DNA from: Bacillota bacterium
GTDB taxonomy: Bacteria; Bacillota; UBA994
Assembly: GCA_018725535.1 (NCBI GenBank)
Contig: QLUS01000038.1
Span: 1 to 12,628, forward strand
Reading direction: 5' to 3'
Length of the DNA stretch: 12,628 bases
Shown: piece by piece, positions 6,522 to 12,435 of the stretch
Numbering within the stretch: the stretch's first letter is position 1
Layout: every line of letters begins with the position of its first letter
Notes under the pieces: model-generated
Seen by the model: only the letters and a program-made list of their open reading frames with translations
The model's database searches: none
What the model was told of the DNA's origin: nothing
Translations under genes and position numbers: made by a program

Positions 6522-7918
6522 GAGAAGGAGGCGGCAACATCAAGCTACTAGTCGAGCAAATTGAGCTTAAAGGCTCCGCAGAAGACACATTTGCCATGCT
6601 GCATAACGACCCGTACCCATTTTGGCTTGACAGTAGCCTCGTAAGTGCCACTATGGGCCGGTGGTCGTTTATGGGAAGCAGCCCCTTTCTCACGTTTAAG
6701 TCGTGGGGACGCAAAGTGCAGTACGAGGAGCACGGACAAGTTGTGGTAAAGACCGCCAATCCGCTGGTTGAACTGAGATCCCTCTTGCAGCGTTTCGCTT
6801 TGCCGCGTACGCAGCACGCAATTCCTTTCATCGGCGGCGCAGTAGGCTTCTTTTCCTACGATTTAGGGCGCATGATCGAATCGCTCCCGCAAAAAGTTCA
6901 AGACGACCTGCAGACGCCTGACATTTACCTGGCATTTTACACCACGGTTTTGGCGGTCGACCATGTTGAGAATAAGGCATACATTGTAGCGCAGTCAGAG
7001 CGTGAACTCTCTCAGCTCAAAGAGAGGTTGTCCGCTGTTCGCCCGTTGCCACACGACCCGTGGGCCGGGCCAAGGTTATCTCCCGCAGACGTTAAGGCTC
7101 ACTTCTCCTGCGAATCGTATTCGCGGGCGGTAGACGCGATCAAAGAGTATATCGTGCAGGGCGATGTCTACCAAGTCAATATGACGCAGCGTTTACACGC
7201 GCCGCTGAGATTACCCCCCTTTGAGTTGTACCGCAGGTTGCGTCGGGCAAATCCGGCTCCCTTTGCCGCCTATTTAAACTGCGGCCATGGGTTGCGCGTG
7301 CTTAGCTCGTCGCCGGAGCGTTTTCTTACGGTGCGAAACCGCCTAGTAGAAACCCGTCCCATCAAGGGGACGCGTCCCCGCGGGCGCACCCCCGCAGAAG
7401 ATGAGGCTAATGCCAAGGAGCTGCTCGGGAGTGTCAAAGACCGCGCGGAGCTGGTCATGATTATCGACCTGATGCGTAACGACCTAGGGCGCGTGTGCGC
7501 TTATGGATCAGTACATGTGCCTGAGCTGATCGTGCTTGAGAAGTACGCTCAAGTGTTTCATCTCGTTTCTACGGTGCGCGGTGAGCTGGCCCCGAAAAAA
7601 GACTTTGTGGATTTGCTGAAAGCAACTTTCCCCGGCGGCTCAATCACCGGGGCTCCTAAAATCCGGGCTATGGAAATCATCGAAGAACTAGAACCCGTGC
7701 GAAGGGGTATCTACACAGGGGCTATCGGCTATATCGGGTTTGACGGTTCGGCTGACCTTAACATTGCCATACGTACTTTTGTGAATCAGTGTGACCGCCT
7801 GTATTTGCAGGTGGGAGGTGCGGTGGTGTATGACTCTGTACCAAGGCTCGAGTACGAAGAAACGCTGCATAAGGCAAAAGCCATGCTCATGAGTCTAGGA
7901 GTACAGTCAGATGACTGA
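6518..7918 (+). CDS. pabB: Aminodeoxychorismate synthase, chorismate-binding subunit
   Basis: Uses chorismate and PabA-derived ammonia to make 4-amino-4-deoxychorismate. From TTG 6518 it has 466 residues, normal for PabB. Order of motifs: N-terminal lobe with FIGGAVGFFSYDLGR (104-118), GDVYQVNMTQRL (215-226), SSSPERFL (263-270), ETRPIKGTRPRG (278-289), DRAELVMIIDLMRNDLGRV (308-326), and FPGGSITGAPKIRAMEIIEE (371-390). The Lys in PIKGT (K283) marks PabB; anthranilate synthase TrpE has Ala there. The start is unusual. TTG 6518 overlaps the pabA stop but has no ribosome site, while a perfect AAGGAGG at 6525-6531 points to ATC at 6539, which would give IKLLVEQIELKG as the N-terminus. The next ATG is some 20 codons further in and has no ribosome site. 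It overlaps pabC by 8 bases. Confidence 0.93.
   Translation: MREGGGNIKLLVEQIELKGSAEDTFAMLHNDPYPFWLDSSLVSATMGRWSFMGSSPFLTFKSWGRKVQYEEHGQVVVKTANPLVELRSLLQRFALPRTQHAIPFIGGAVGFFSYDLGRMIESLPQKVQDDLQTPDIYLAFYTTVLAVDHVENKAYIVAQSERELSQLKERLSAVRPLPHDPWAGPRLSPADVKAHFSCESYSRAVDAIKEYIVQGDVYQVNMTQRLHAPLRLPPFELYRRLRRANPAPFAAYLNCGHGLRVLSSSPERFLTVRNRLVETRPIKGTRPRGRTPAEDEANAKELLGSVKDRAELVMIIDLMRNDLGRVCAYGSVHVPELIVLEKYAQVFHLVSTVRGELAPKKDFVDLLKATFPGGSITGAPKIRAMEIIEELEPVRRGIYTGAIGYIGFDGSADLNIAIRTFVNQCDRLYLQVGGAVVYDSVPRLEYEETLHKAKAMLMSLGVQSDD
6525..6531 (+). promoter_or_regulatory. Ribosome binding site of pabB, pointing to an ATC start
   Basis: AAGGAGG is followed after 7 bases by ATC at 6539-6541, in frame with pabB. 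No ATG, GTG or TTG lies at a suitable distance downstream in that frame. It starts 5 bases after the TTG at 6518-6520, so it cannot serve that codon. It overlaps no other start in any frame. Confidence 0.6.
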
Positions 7919-8726
7919 CTACTGCTATGTCAATGGTGCGCTAGTATCAGCGGCAGAGGCGAGCCTGCCAATTGCCGACCGTTCCTACCTCTATGGGGAC
8001 GGTCTGTTTGAGACTATGTTAGTGCGTGCGGGAGTGGCGTGCCTGCTAAATGAACATCTCACACGCATTTCACATTCTGCCGCCACTTTTGGCTACGCAG
8101 TGCCCTGCTCGACTTTGCTTGCTGAGGCAGTAAACGCTGTTGTTTCTGCCAACGCCCTCGACACGGGGGCGCTGCGCCTTACAATCTCCCCACGCGCGAG
8201 CGAGGGATTGCTTGCTTCCCAATCCAGCCCGGTCAATATCTCTGTCACTGCGCGGCGAGGGGAGCCGTACGCTGCCGTTCAATACGAGCGTGGACTTATT
8301 GCCGTAATCGCGCGTTCCACCCGCCGCAACGAACACTCGCCGCTCTGCAAGCATAAAACCACGAACTTTATGGACAATGTACTGGCAAAAAAAGAAGCCC
8401 GCTCACGCGGAGCGGACGAAGCCATACTGCTGAACACTGCCGGAAACATCGCGGAAGGGGCGGTCAGCAACCTCTTTTTGGTCAGCGAAGGGGTAGTACT
8501 GACGCCGCGCCTCGCGGATGGAGCTCTGCCCGGTATTATGCGGGCCGAAGTGCTGCGCATATGCGGTCTAATCGGCTGCGAGGTGCGCGAAGTCGCGCTT
8601 ACGCCAGATCACCTCTTCTCCGCAGACGCAGCTTTTGTCACCAACGCCCTGATGCGCGTCATGCCACTCTGCCGCGTGGACGATCACGTCTTACTTAACT
8701 TTAACCTTAAGCAACTCTTCCCTTAA
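7911..8726 (+). CDS. pabC: 4-amino-4-deoxychorismate lyase (fold-type IV PLP enzyme)
   Basis: Converts aminodeoxychorismate to p-aminobenzoate and pyruvate, completing the PABA branch. It has 271 residues, typical of the class IV aminotransferase fold. Signatures: DRSYLYGDGLFETM (23-36) near the N-terminus, the PLP lysine region CKHKTTNFMDNVLAKKEA (K149 by alignment with E. coli PabC K140), NIAEGAVSNLFLV (179-191), LPGIMR (206-211), and AFVTNALMRVMPL (241-253). Branched-chain or D-amino acid aminotransferases share this fold, so the assignment leans on its place right after pabB. The ATG at 7911 overlaps the pabB end by 8 bases and has AGGAG (7897-7901) 9 bases upstream. The last 36 bases overlap, on the other strand, the end of the damaged gene at 8691-9217. 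No intrinsic terminator follows. Confidence 0.9.
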   Translation: MTDYCYVNGALVSAAEASLPIADRSYLYGDGLFETMLVRAGVACLLNEHLTRISHSAATFGYAVPCSTLLAEAVNAVVSANALDTGALRLTISPRASEGLLASQSSPVNISVTARRGEPYAAVQYERGLIAVIARSTRRNEHSPLCKHKTTNFMDNVLAKKEARSRGADEAILLNTAGNIAEGAVSNLFLVSEGVVLTPRLADGALPGIMRAEVLRICGLIGCEVREVALTPDHLFSADAAFVTNALMRVMPLCRVDDHVLLNFNLKQLFP

Positions 8727-9217
8727 GACCACCACTATAACTTTCAGTATAACTGTAAGAACCAGCTTGGCACCAGAACACACGCCCTTATTCAGCTGTG
8801 ATTTGGGAAATCCCCATATTGACAACAGCTCTATTTGTGCTTTTTCCTTAACGTAATCCCCAGATAAGACTCCATGAATTCTCCTTTCATGCTGGATCGG
8901 TATATTAAACCTGAAGACAATACCCTGCTTCACGTCCGGGCATAGATCTGATTTGCTATCATCAACAACTAGTTTAACAGGCAGATAACCGTGGTTAACG
9001 AGTTGTCCTTAATTACTAAGGCTCTAAGCACCGGTTCTCCTAGTGGTATTAAGACCAGGGGAATTGTGGGTTCACCCGTAGTCGCAGCAATGCCAACCCC
9101 AATAGGAGAGTCAATTTCGATGCGCCCTACCTTTTGGATAACTCTCTTCGCAACTACTGTCGCACAACTGACGCGTCTGGTTCTAGTCTTCTTTCTTATC
9201 CTGCGATGGTAACACAT
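8691..9217 (-). pseudogene. Frameshifted protein gene of unknown function, possibly SPOCS/DUF3794-like
   Basis: Two minus-strand open stretches in different frames read as one protein of about 175 residues. The first (from ATG 9217) includes RVIQKVGRIEIDSPIGVG and GEPVLRALVIKD before stopping at 8969. The second frame, open just past the same point, continues GQLVNHGYLPVKLVVDD and later IVFRFNIPIQHERRIHGVL, SGDYVKEKAQIELLSIWG and GAKLVLTVILKVIVVVLREE, ending with TAA at 8691. Joining them needs one extra base near 8985-9000, so one base seems lost. The alternating beta-strand pattern and the IPI...GVLSGDYVKEKAQIE spacing recall SPOCS/DUF3794 proteins of Firmicutes, but I do not firmly recognise it. 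Only a weak GGGGGT ribosome site precedes the ATG. Its end overlaps pabC by 36 bases in convergent orientation. A sequencing error would make it a live gene. Confidence 0.5.
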
Positions 9218-9232
9218 GTTATACCCCCAGTT

Positions 9233-9333
9233 GCCGTGCTTGAGAACGCAAGCGGCAGAATGGGCTAACGATATGCTAGCCCATCATGCGATAAATTGCG
9301 CGACAGTTGAGCTTAGCAGCAAGGCTCTGCTGC
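9233..9333. other. Cluster of three hairpins in non-coding DNA
   Basis: Three separate inverted repeats lie within 101 bases. Hairpin 1 (9233-9256) pairs GCCG and CTTG with CAAG and CGGC, with a two-base bulge and a 6-base loop. Hairpin 2 (9260-9284) is a perfect 8-base stem, ATGGGCTA with TAGCCCAT, and a 9-base loop. Hairpin 3 (9316-9333) is a perfect 6-base stem, GCAGCA with TGCTGC, and a 6-base loop. None is followed by a T-run on either strand, so they do not look like intrinsic terminators. I recognise no known RNA family. Confidence 0.5.
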
Positions 9334-9355
9334 GTTCACCTTCATAATACTTTCT

Positions 9356-9451
9356 CTAGCGACAACAAGGCACAAAGACCACTCTCGGAACTTTTATCCT
9401 CTGGTGACGGAAACGATGGTCGATGAAATCAAACTTGCTTGTGTCAGACAT
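9356..9451 (-). CDS. Small ORF, 31 residues, unknown function
   Basis: ATG at 9451 begins a 31-codon ORF ending with TAG at 9356-9358. A perfect AGGAGG (9466-9461 on the minus strand) lies 9 bases upstream, as strong as the sites of the large genes here. The product is basic and carries a Cys-Cys pair near its end; parts read MSDTSKFDFIDHRFRHQ and RIKVPRVVFVPCCR. There is no signal peptide or membrane segment. The frame is the same as the first half of the damaged gene downstream, separated by two stops (9356 and 9284), so it might be the decayed N-terminus of that gene or a separate leader peptide. The start codon lies inside one arm of the inverted repeat at 9442-9516. No homologue is recognised. 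Confidence 0.35.
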   Translation of the reverse strand: MSDTSKFDFIDHRFRHQRIKVPRVVFVPCCR

Positions 9452-9516
9452 TTTGACAAACCTCCTATAGGTGTAGTTGGAAGTGTTATCACTTCTACTA
9501 CACAGTATGTCTGACA
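9442..9516. repeat. Nested inverted repeat upstream of the 31-codon ORF
   Basis: Outer arms are a perfect 10-base inverted repeat: TGTCAGACAT (9442-9451) and ATGTCTGACA (9507-9516). Each contains the short palindrome TGTCNGACA. Inside lies a second dyad, GTGTAGT (9471-9477) with ACTACAC (9497-9503), which in turn encloses GAAGTG (9480-9485) and CACTTC (9490-9495) around a TTAT loop. The ribosome site of the minus-strand ORF (9461-9466) is unpaired between inner and outer arms, and its ATG is the inner end of the 9442-9451 arm. It could be an mRNA leader fold, a pair of operator sites, or a tiny non-autonomous element; no flanking target duplication is visible. Confidence 0.6.
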
Positions 9517-9581
9517 AAGATTTGAGTGCAAAATTGGACAGGGCCCCAAAGCGGCATGGCCGGTGTAGCCTAGGATAAAGC

Positions 9582-9610
9582 TTGACGGGGACAGAGAATG
9601 TTGCTACAAT
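9582..9610 (+). promoter_or_regulatory. Sigma-A-like promoter of the P1B ATPase gene
   Basis: TTGACG (9582-9587), 17 bases, then TACAAT (9605-9610): a 5/6 match at each hexamer with ideal spacing, about 60 bases before the ATPase start. The -10 is part of the 8-base palindrome ACAATTGT (9606-9613) and is flanked by two TGTTGC copies (9599-9604, 9611-9616) plus an inverted copy in GTTGC-GAT-GCAAC (9612-9624). This crowding of symmetry could be a repressor operator. The 17-base spacer argues against MerR-type control, which uses 19-20. Confidence 0.65.
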
Positions 9611-9672
9611 TGTTGCGATGCAACCCTCCCCGGGGGATATTGGGGGTAGGGTTAGCGGAAGGAGGTTTACGA

Positions 9673-11829
9673 ATGCACGAAGGACATCAGGACATTGCCG
9701 GTAATGCGCTGCGCGAACAGCAAAAAAAGCGCGCGCAATTCGCCAAAAAAGGAAGTAGCCAAAAACCACGCATCGCAGATAAGGTCCATCCCAGTGCTAA
9801 ACACGGGCAAGTGGACACACATGGTAGACCAACCCACGACCATGGACATGACGACCATGGACATGACGACCATGGACATGCCCACGCCAAAGGGCGCGAC
9901 GAACACAAACACGACCACGATGTGGAGCACGGCGACCATGGGCATAGCCATACGCGCGAGGTTACATTGCGCTTGCCTAGCTTTCTTTTTTCCCTAGGAG
10001 GCAGATACAGACCTTTTTTTGTGCCGGTGCTACTTGTCGTAATAGCTCTACTAAGTTGGCATGGCACGATTAACGAGTGGCTGGGTTTTGACTTTGCCCT
10101 AGTAGCGGTGCTCATTGGTCTCTGGGTCATTGGTAGTCAGACACTAAAGGAAGTGCTGAGAGCACGGCGCATTACTGCGGGGGTCTTGGTGACCATAGCG
10201 CTACTAGCCGTAGTGTTTGTAGAACATTACATCGCGGGAGCGGTTGTTGCCATAATGATGCTTATTGGTGAGGCGCTAGAGTCGCTTACCCTAGCAAAGA
10301 CCCGCGACGCTATCAGCCAACTCATGGATCTCACACCGCCAATGGCTCGTGTAGTTCACGATGACCACTTGCACGAGGTGCCTGTGGAAGAGGTGGTGGT
10401 AGGGGACATAGTGGTGGTCTATGCGGGGGAACGTCTACCTGTCGATGGGTTGGTGGTAGACGGCCACAGCGCCCTTGACCAAAGCCCCATCACTGGTGAA
10501 TCTCTGCCAGTAGACAAAGGCCCCGATGACAAGGTGTTCTCAGGAACCTTGAATTTGTCTGGACCTATTAGCATGAGAGCGACAGGGGTGGGTGTCAACT
10601 CGACCGTCGGGAAAATCATTGCAGTGGTGCGCGATGCTCAGGTAAAGAAGGGCCCTGCCCAAAAGGCGGCCGACCGTTTTGCGGGTTGGTTTACACCACT
10701 GGTTCTGGCCGTCGGTCTAGTGACGTGGATTTTCACCGGAGACATAATCCGGGCAGTGACGGTGCTAATCATAGCGTGCCCTTGCGCTTTGGTGCTTGCC
10801 ACGCCTACTGCCGTCGTAGCAAGTGTGGGCAATGCGGCGAAACGAGGTGCCCTAATCAAGGGTGGCGTGACGGTAGAAAAACTAGCGCGCATCACAACGC
10901 TGGTATTTGACAAGACCGGCACTCTAACTCTTGGAAAACCACGGGTGACAGCAGTGCAGCCGTTTGGCAACCACACAGAACACGAAGTGCTGCGCATCGC
11001 TGCAACCATCGAGCAGTCTTCTCGCCACCCGTTAGCCCAGGCGGTCACCGCTGCAGCAGGTCAGATCCCTCTCAATGGGGCTGACAACGTCAAGGAGCTC
11101 CCTGGTCGCGGCATGAGCGGCGAGGTAGAAGGGAAGCGGGTGGTAATCGGCACAGCTCGGTTGCTTGAGGAAAGTGGCATCGTGCTTACGTCCGCACACC
11201 GCCAGACCGCAACTGACAATCAGGCTAGGGGTTGGACAGGGGTTTGGGTAGCTAGGGACGGCCAAGTGATGGGGTTAATTGCATTAGGCGATACGATACG
11301 TCCGGGTGCTAAAGAGATGCTACAAGAAATCGCGAAATCAGGTGTGCATGAAGCAGTGCTCCTTACCGGTGACAACAAGGGTGCCGCTCAGCACGTAGCG
11401 CGCGAGTTGGGGATAGCGAGATTCTTTGCGGAAGTCTTGCCCACAGAAAAATCCGATGTGATTGCAGCGCTACAAAAAGAGGGCAAAAGAGTCTCCATGG
11501 TGGGGGACGGCATAAATGACGGGCCAGCGCTGGCGGTGAGCGACGTCGGAATTGCCATGGGTGCTGCCGGATCAGCAATCGCCATTGACACGGCAGACAT
11601 GGCCCTCTTGGGCGATAGACTTGCAGCAATTCCAGAAGTTCTGCGCTTAGGACGCAGGACGTACGGCATCATTCAGCAAAACATCTACGTGTTTGCCTTG
11701 GCGGTAAACATGATTGGCATGGCAGTTGCCTCACTTGGACTGATGGGTCCGATAATGGCAGCTCTCGTTCACAACATTGCCTCGGTCTTTGTGGTCGTCA
11801 ACTCCTCGCGTCTCATCAGTGCGAAATAG
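9673..11829 (+). CDS. P1B-type heavy-metal-transporting ATPase with His-rich N-terminus
   Basis: ATP-driven metal pump in the cytoplasmic membrane, 718 residues from ATG 9673. Residues 39-93 are rich in His, Asp and Gly (HGHDD-type repeats) and replace the usual CxxC metal-binding domain. Then come a first membrane block (about 113-205), the actuator with TGES (274-277), the CPC metal-site helix in IIACPCALVLATPTA (366-380), phosphorylation motif DKTGTLT (D413), the nucleotide domain with SRHPLAQAV (H452-P453), hinge GDGIND (611-616), and a final pair of helices ending AALVHNIASVFVVVNSSRLI. This end lacks the Lys and DxG typical of Zn/Cd/Pb pumps and the MxxSS typical of Cu pumps; HN-x-x-S (700-704) recalls the CtpC-like group, for which Mn or Zn has been proposed. 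Metal therefore remains open. The start has AAGGAGG (9659-9665) 7 bases upstream; the in-frame ATG at 9598 lies inside the promoter. Confidence 0.93.
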   Translation: MHEGHQDIAGNALREQQKKRAQFAKKGSSQKPRIADKVHPSAKHGQVDTHGRPTHDHGHDDHGHDDHGHAHAKGRDEHKHDHDVEHGDHGHSHTREVTLRLPSFLFSLGGRYRPFFVPVLLVVIALLSWHGTINEWLGFDFALVAVLIGLWVIGSQTLKEVLRARRITAGVLVTIALLAVVFVEHYIAGAVVAIMMLIGEALESLTLAKTRDAISQLMDLTPPMARVVHDDHLHEVPVEEVVVGDIVVVYAGERLPVDGLVVDGHSALDQSPITGESLPVDKGPDDKVFSGTLNLSGPISMRATGVGVNSTVGKIIAVVRDAQVKKGPAQKAADRFAGWFTPLVLAVGLVTWIFTGDIIRAVTVLIIACPCALVLATPTAVVASVGNAAKRGALIKGGVTVEKLARITTLVFDKTGTLTLGKPRVTAVQPFGNHTEHEVLRIAATIEQSSRHPLAQAVTAAAGQIPLNGADNVKELPGRGMSGEVEGKRVVIGTARLLEESGIVLTSAHRQTATDNQARGWTGVWVARDGQVMGLIALGDTIRPGAKEMLQEIAKSGVHEAVLLTGDNKGAAQHVARELGIARFFAEVLPTEKSDVIAALQKEGKRVSMVGDGINDGPALAVSDVGIAMGAAGSAIAIDTADMALLGDRLAAIPEVLRLGRRTYGIIQQNIYVFALAVNMIGMAVASLGLMGPIMAALVHNIASVFVVVNSSRLISAK
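9841..9880 (+). repeat. 15-base in-frame tandem repeat in the His-rich segment
   Basis: The unit CATGGACATGACGAC occurs twice in full (9841-9855, 9856-9870) and a third time for its first 10 bases (9871-9880). It encodes HGHDD repeats. The copies are identical at the DNA level, so the expansion is recent or kept homogeneous by slippage, and its copy number may vary between strains. Confidence 0.85.
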
Positions 11830-11853
11830 TTGGATTATGCTTGTAATTCCAAC
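11829..11853 (+). other. Hairpin at the end of the ATPase gene
   Basis: GTTGGA-TTA pairs with TAA-T-TCCAAC around a TGCTTG loop, with one bulged T. It starts within the stop codon. There is no T-run after it (GGCCTTGCGG follows), so it is not a convincing intrinsic terminator; it may limit read-through or protect the 3' end. Confidence 0.3.
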
Positions 11854-11873
11854 GGCCTTGCGGTACCATTTGT

Positions 11874-11919
11874 CCTAAAGGCGGAGATAACCCTACCCGG
11901 AGGATAGGATGCCTTTAGG
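11874..11919 (+). promoter_or_regulatory. Stem-loop enclosing an upstream ribosome site of the cupin gene
   Basis: CCTAAAGGC (11874-11882) and GCCTTTAGG (11911-11919) form a perfect 9-base stem. The 28-base loop contains GGAGG (11899-11903), and the second arm takes in the G of an in-frame ATG (11909-11911). A second, better ribosome site, AAGGAGG (11928-11934), follows just outside the stem and serves ATG 11942. The element could be an operator or an RNA switch between starts. Confidence 0.35.
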
Positions 11920-11941
11920 GATGGCACAAGGAGGAATGGGG

Positions 11942-12388
11942 ATGTCAAAAGTTCAGGTAGTACACTTAGACCAAGTTGAGGGTTTCCAGCACGGCAAGGA
12001 TCTCTATTGGTACAGACCACTGCTATTCGGGCAGAACATTTTTACCTATGTGGCGCACGTTCCCCCAGGCGGCGATATGCCCGCTGACGGGCACGCCGAG
12101 AAAGAGGAGTTCGAGTTAGGACTGTTTATGCTTGAGGGTGAGCTTGAGATCACCTGCGAGAACGAGAAGTTCAATGTCGCCGCAGAGAGCGCTATGCTAA
12201 TTCCTTTGGGCATGTCTTTTGGAGTCAAGAATCATGGGGCAGTAACCGCCAGCTTCGTCCTCACCTTCTATCCGGCACCCGGCATTGAGTCTTTGGAATG
12301 GCTGCGCCAGCGGTTTGCCGTCCGCGGAGTGGCATTGAAATCCCCGGAAGAGCTTAAGGCTATGCGCGTTATTGGCAATCAAGGGTGA
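11942..12388 (+). CDS. Small cupin-domain protein, function unknown
   Basis: A 148-residue single-domain beta-barrel protein of the cupin superfamily, cytosolic by lack of a signal. The core runs HVPPGGDMPADGHAEKEEFE (39-58), then GLFMLEGELEITCENEKFNV (60-79) and AMLIPLGMSFGVKNHG (84-99). Cupin motif 1 normally has HxH and a Glu; here only H51 and a Glu cluster remain. Motif 2 has F93 where the metal-binding His is usual (PLGMSFGVKN). A classic three-His metal site is therefore absent, suggesting a binding or structural role, or a changed site. ATG 11942 is chosen for its AAGGAGG 7 bases upstream and because VVHLDQVEGF then sits near the N-terminus as in relatives; ATG 11909, adding 11 residues, also has a GGAGG. 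It follows the ATPase by 112 bases; a functional link is only inference. Confidence 0.7.
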   Translation: MSKVQVVHLDQVEGFQHGKDLYWYRPLLFGQNIFTYVAHVPPGGDMPADGHAEKEEFELGLFMLEGELEITCENEKFNVAAESAMLIPLGMSFGVKNHGAVTASFVLTFYPAPGIESLEWLRQRFAVRGVALKSPEELKAMRVIGNQG

Positions 12389-12435
12389 GCTAAGAAACAG
12401 CGAATTACGCCCAACACGATATAGGAGGAGATCTC

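Noticed and set aside
8727..8770. Terminator after pabC
   Set aside because: Only repeated TATAACT words are seen; no GC-rich stem with a T-run on the plus strand.
8991..9212. 73-codon plus-strand ORF
   Set aside because: It is antisense to the better-supported minus-strand remnant and has no ribosome site.
9442..9516. Insertion-sequence or MITE ends
   Set aside because: Arms are short, no target duplication or transposase is seen, and there is no second copy in the window; kept only as a possibility.
9598..9672. Upstream ATG 9598 as the ATPase start
   Set aside because: It falls between the -35 and -10 of the promoter and has no ribosome site; ATG 9673 has a perfect one.
9667..10130. Low-complexity minus-strand ORFs rich in Met, Val, Ser, Pro and Cys
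   Set aside because: They are the antisense reading of the His-rich repeat segment of the ATPase.
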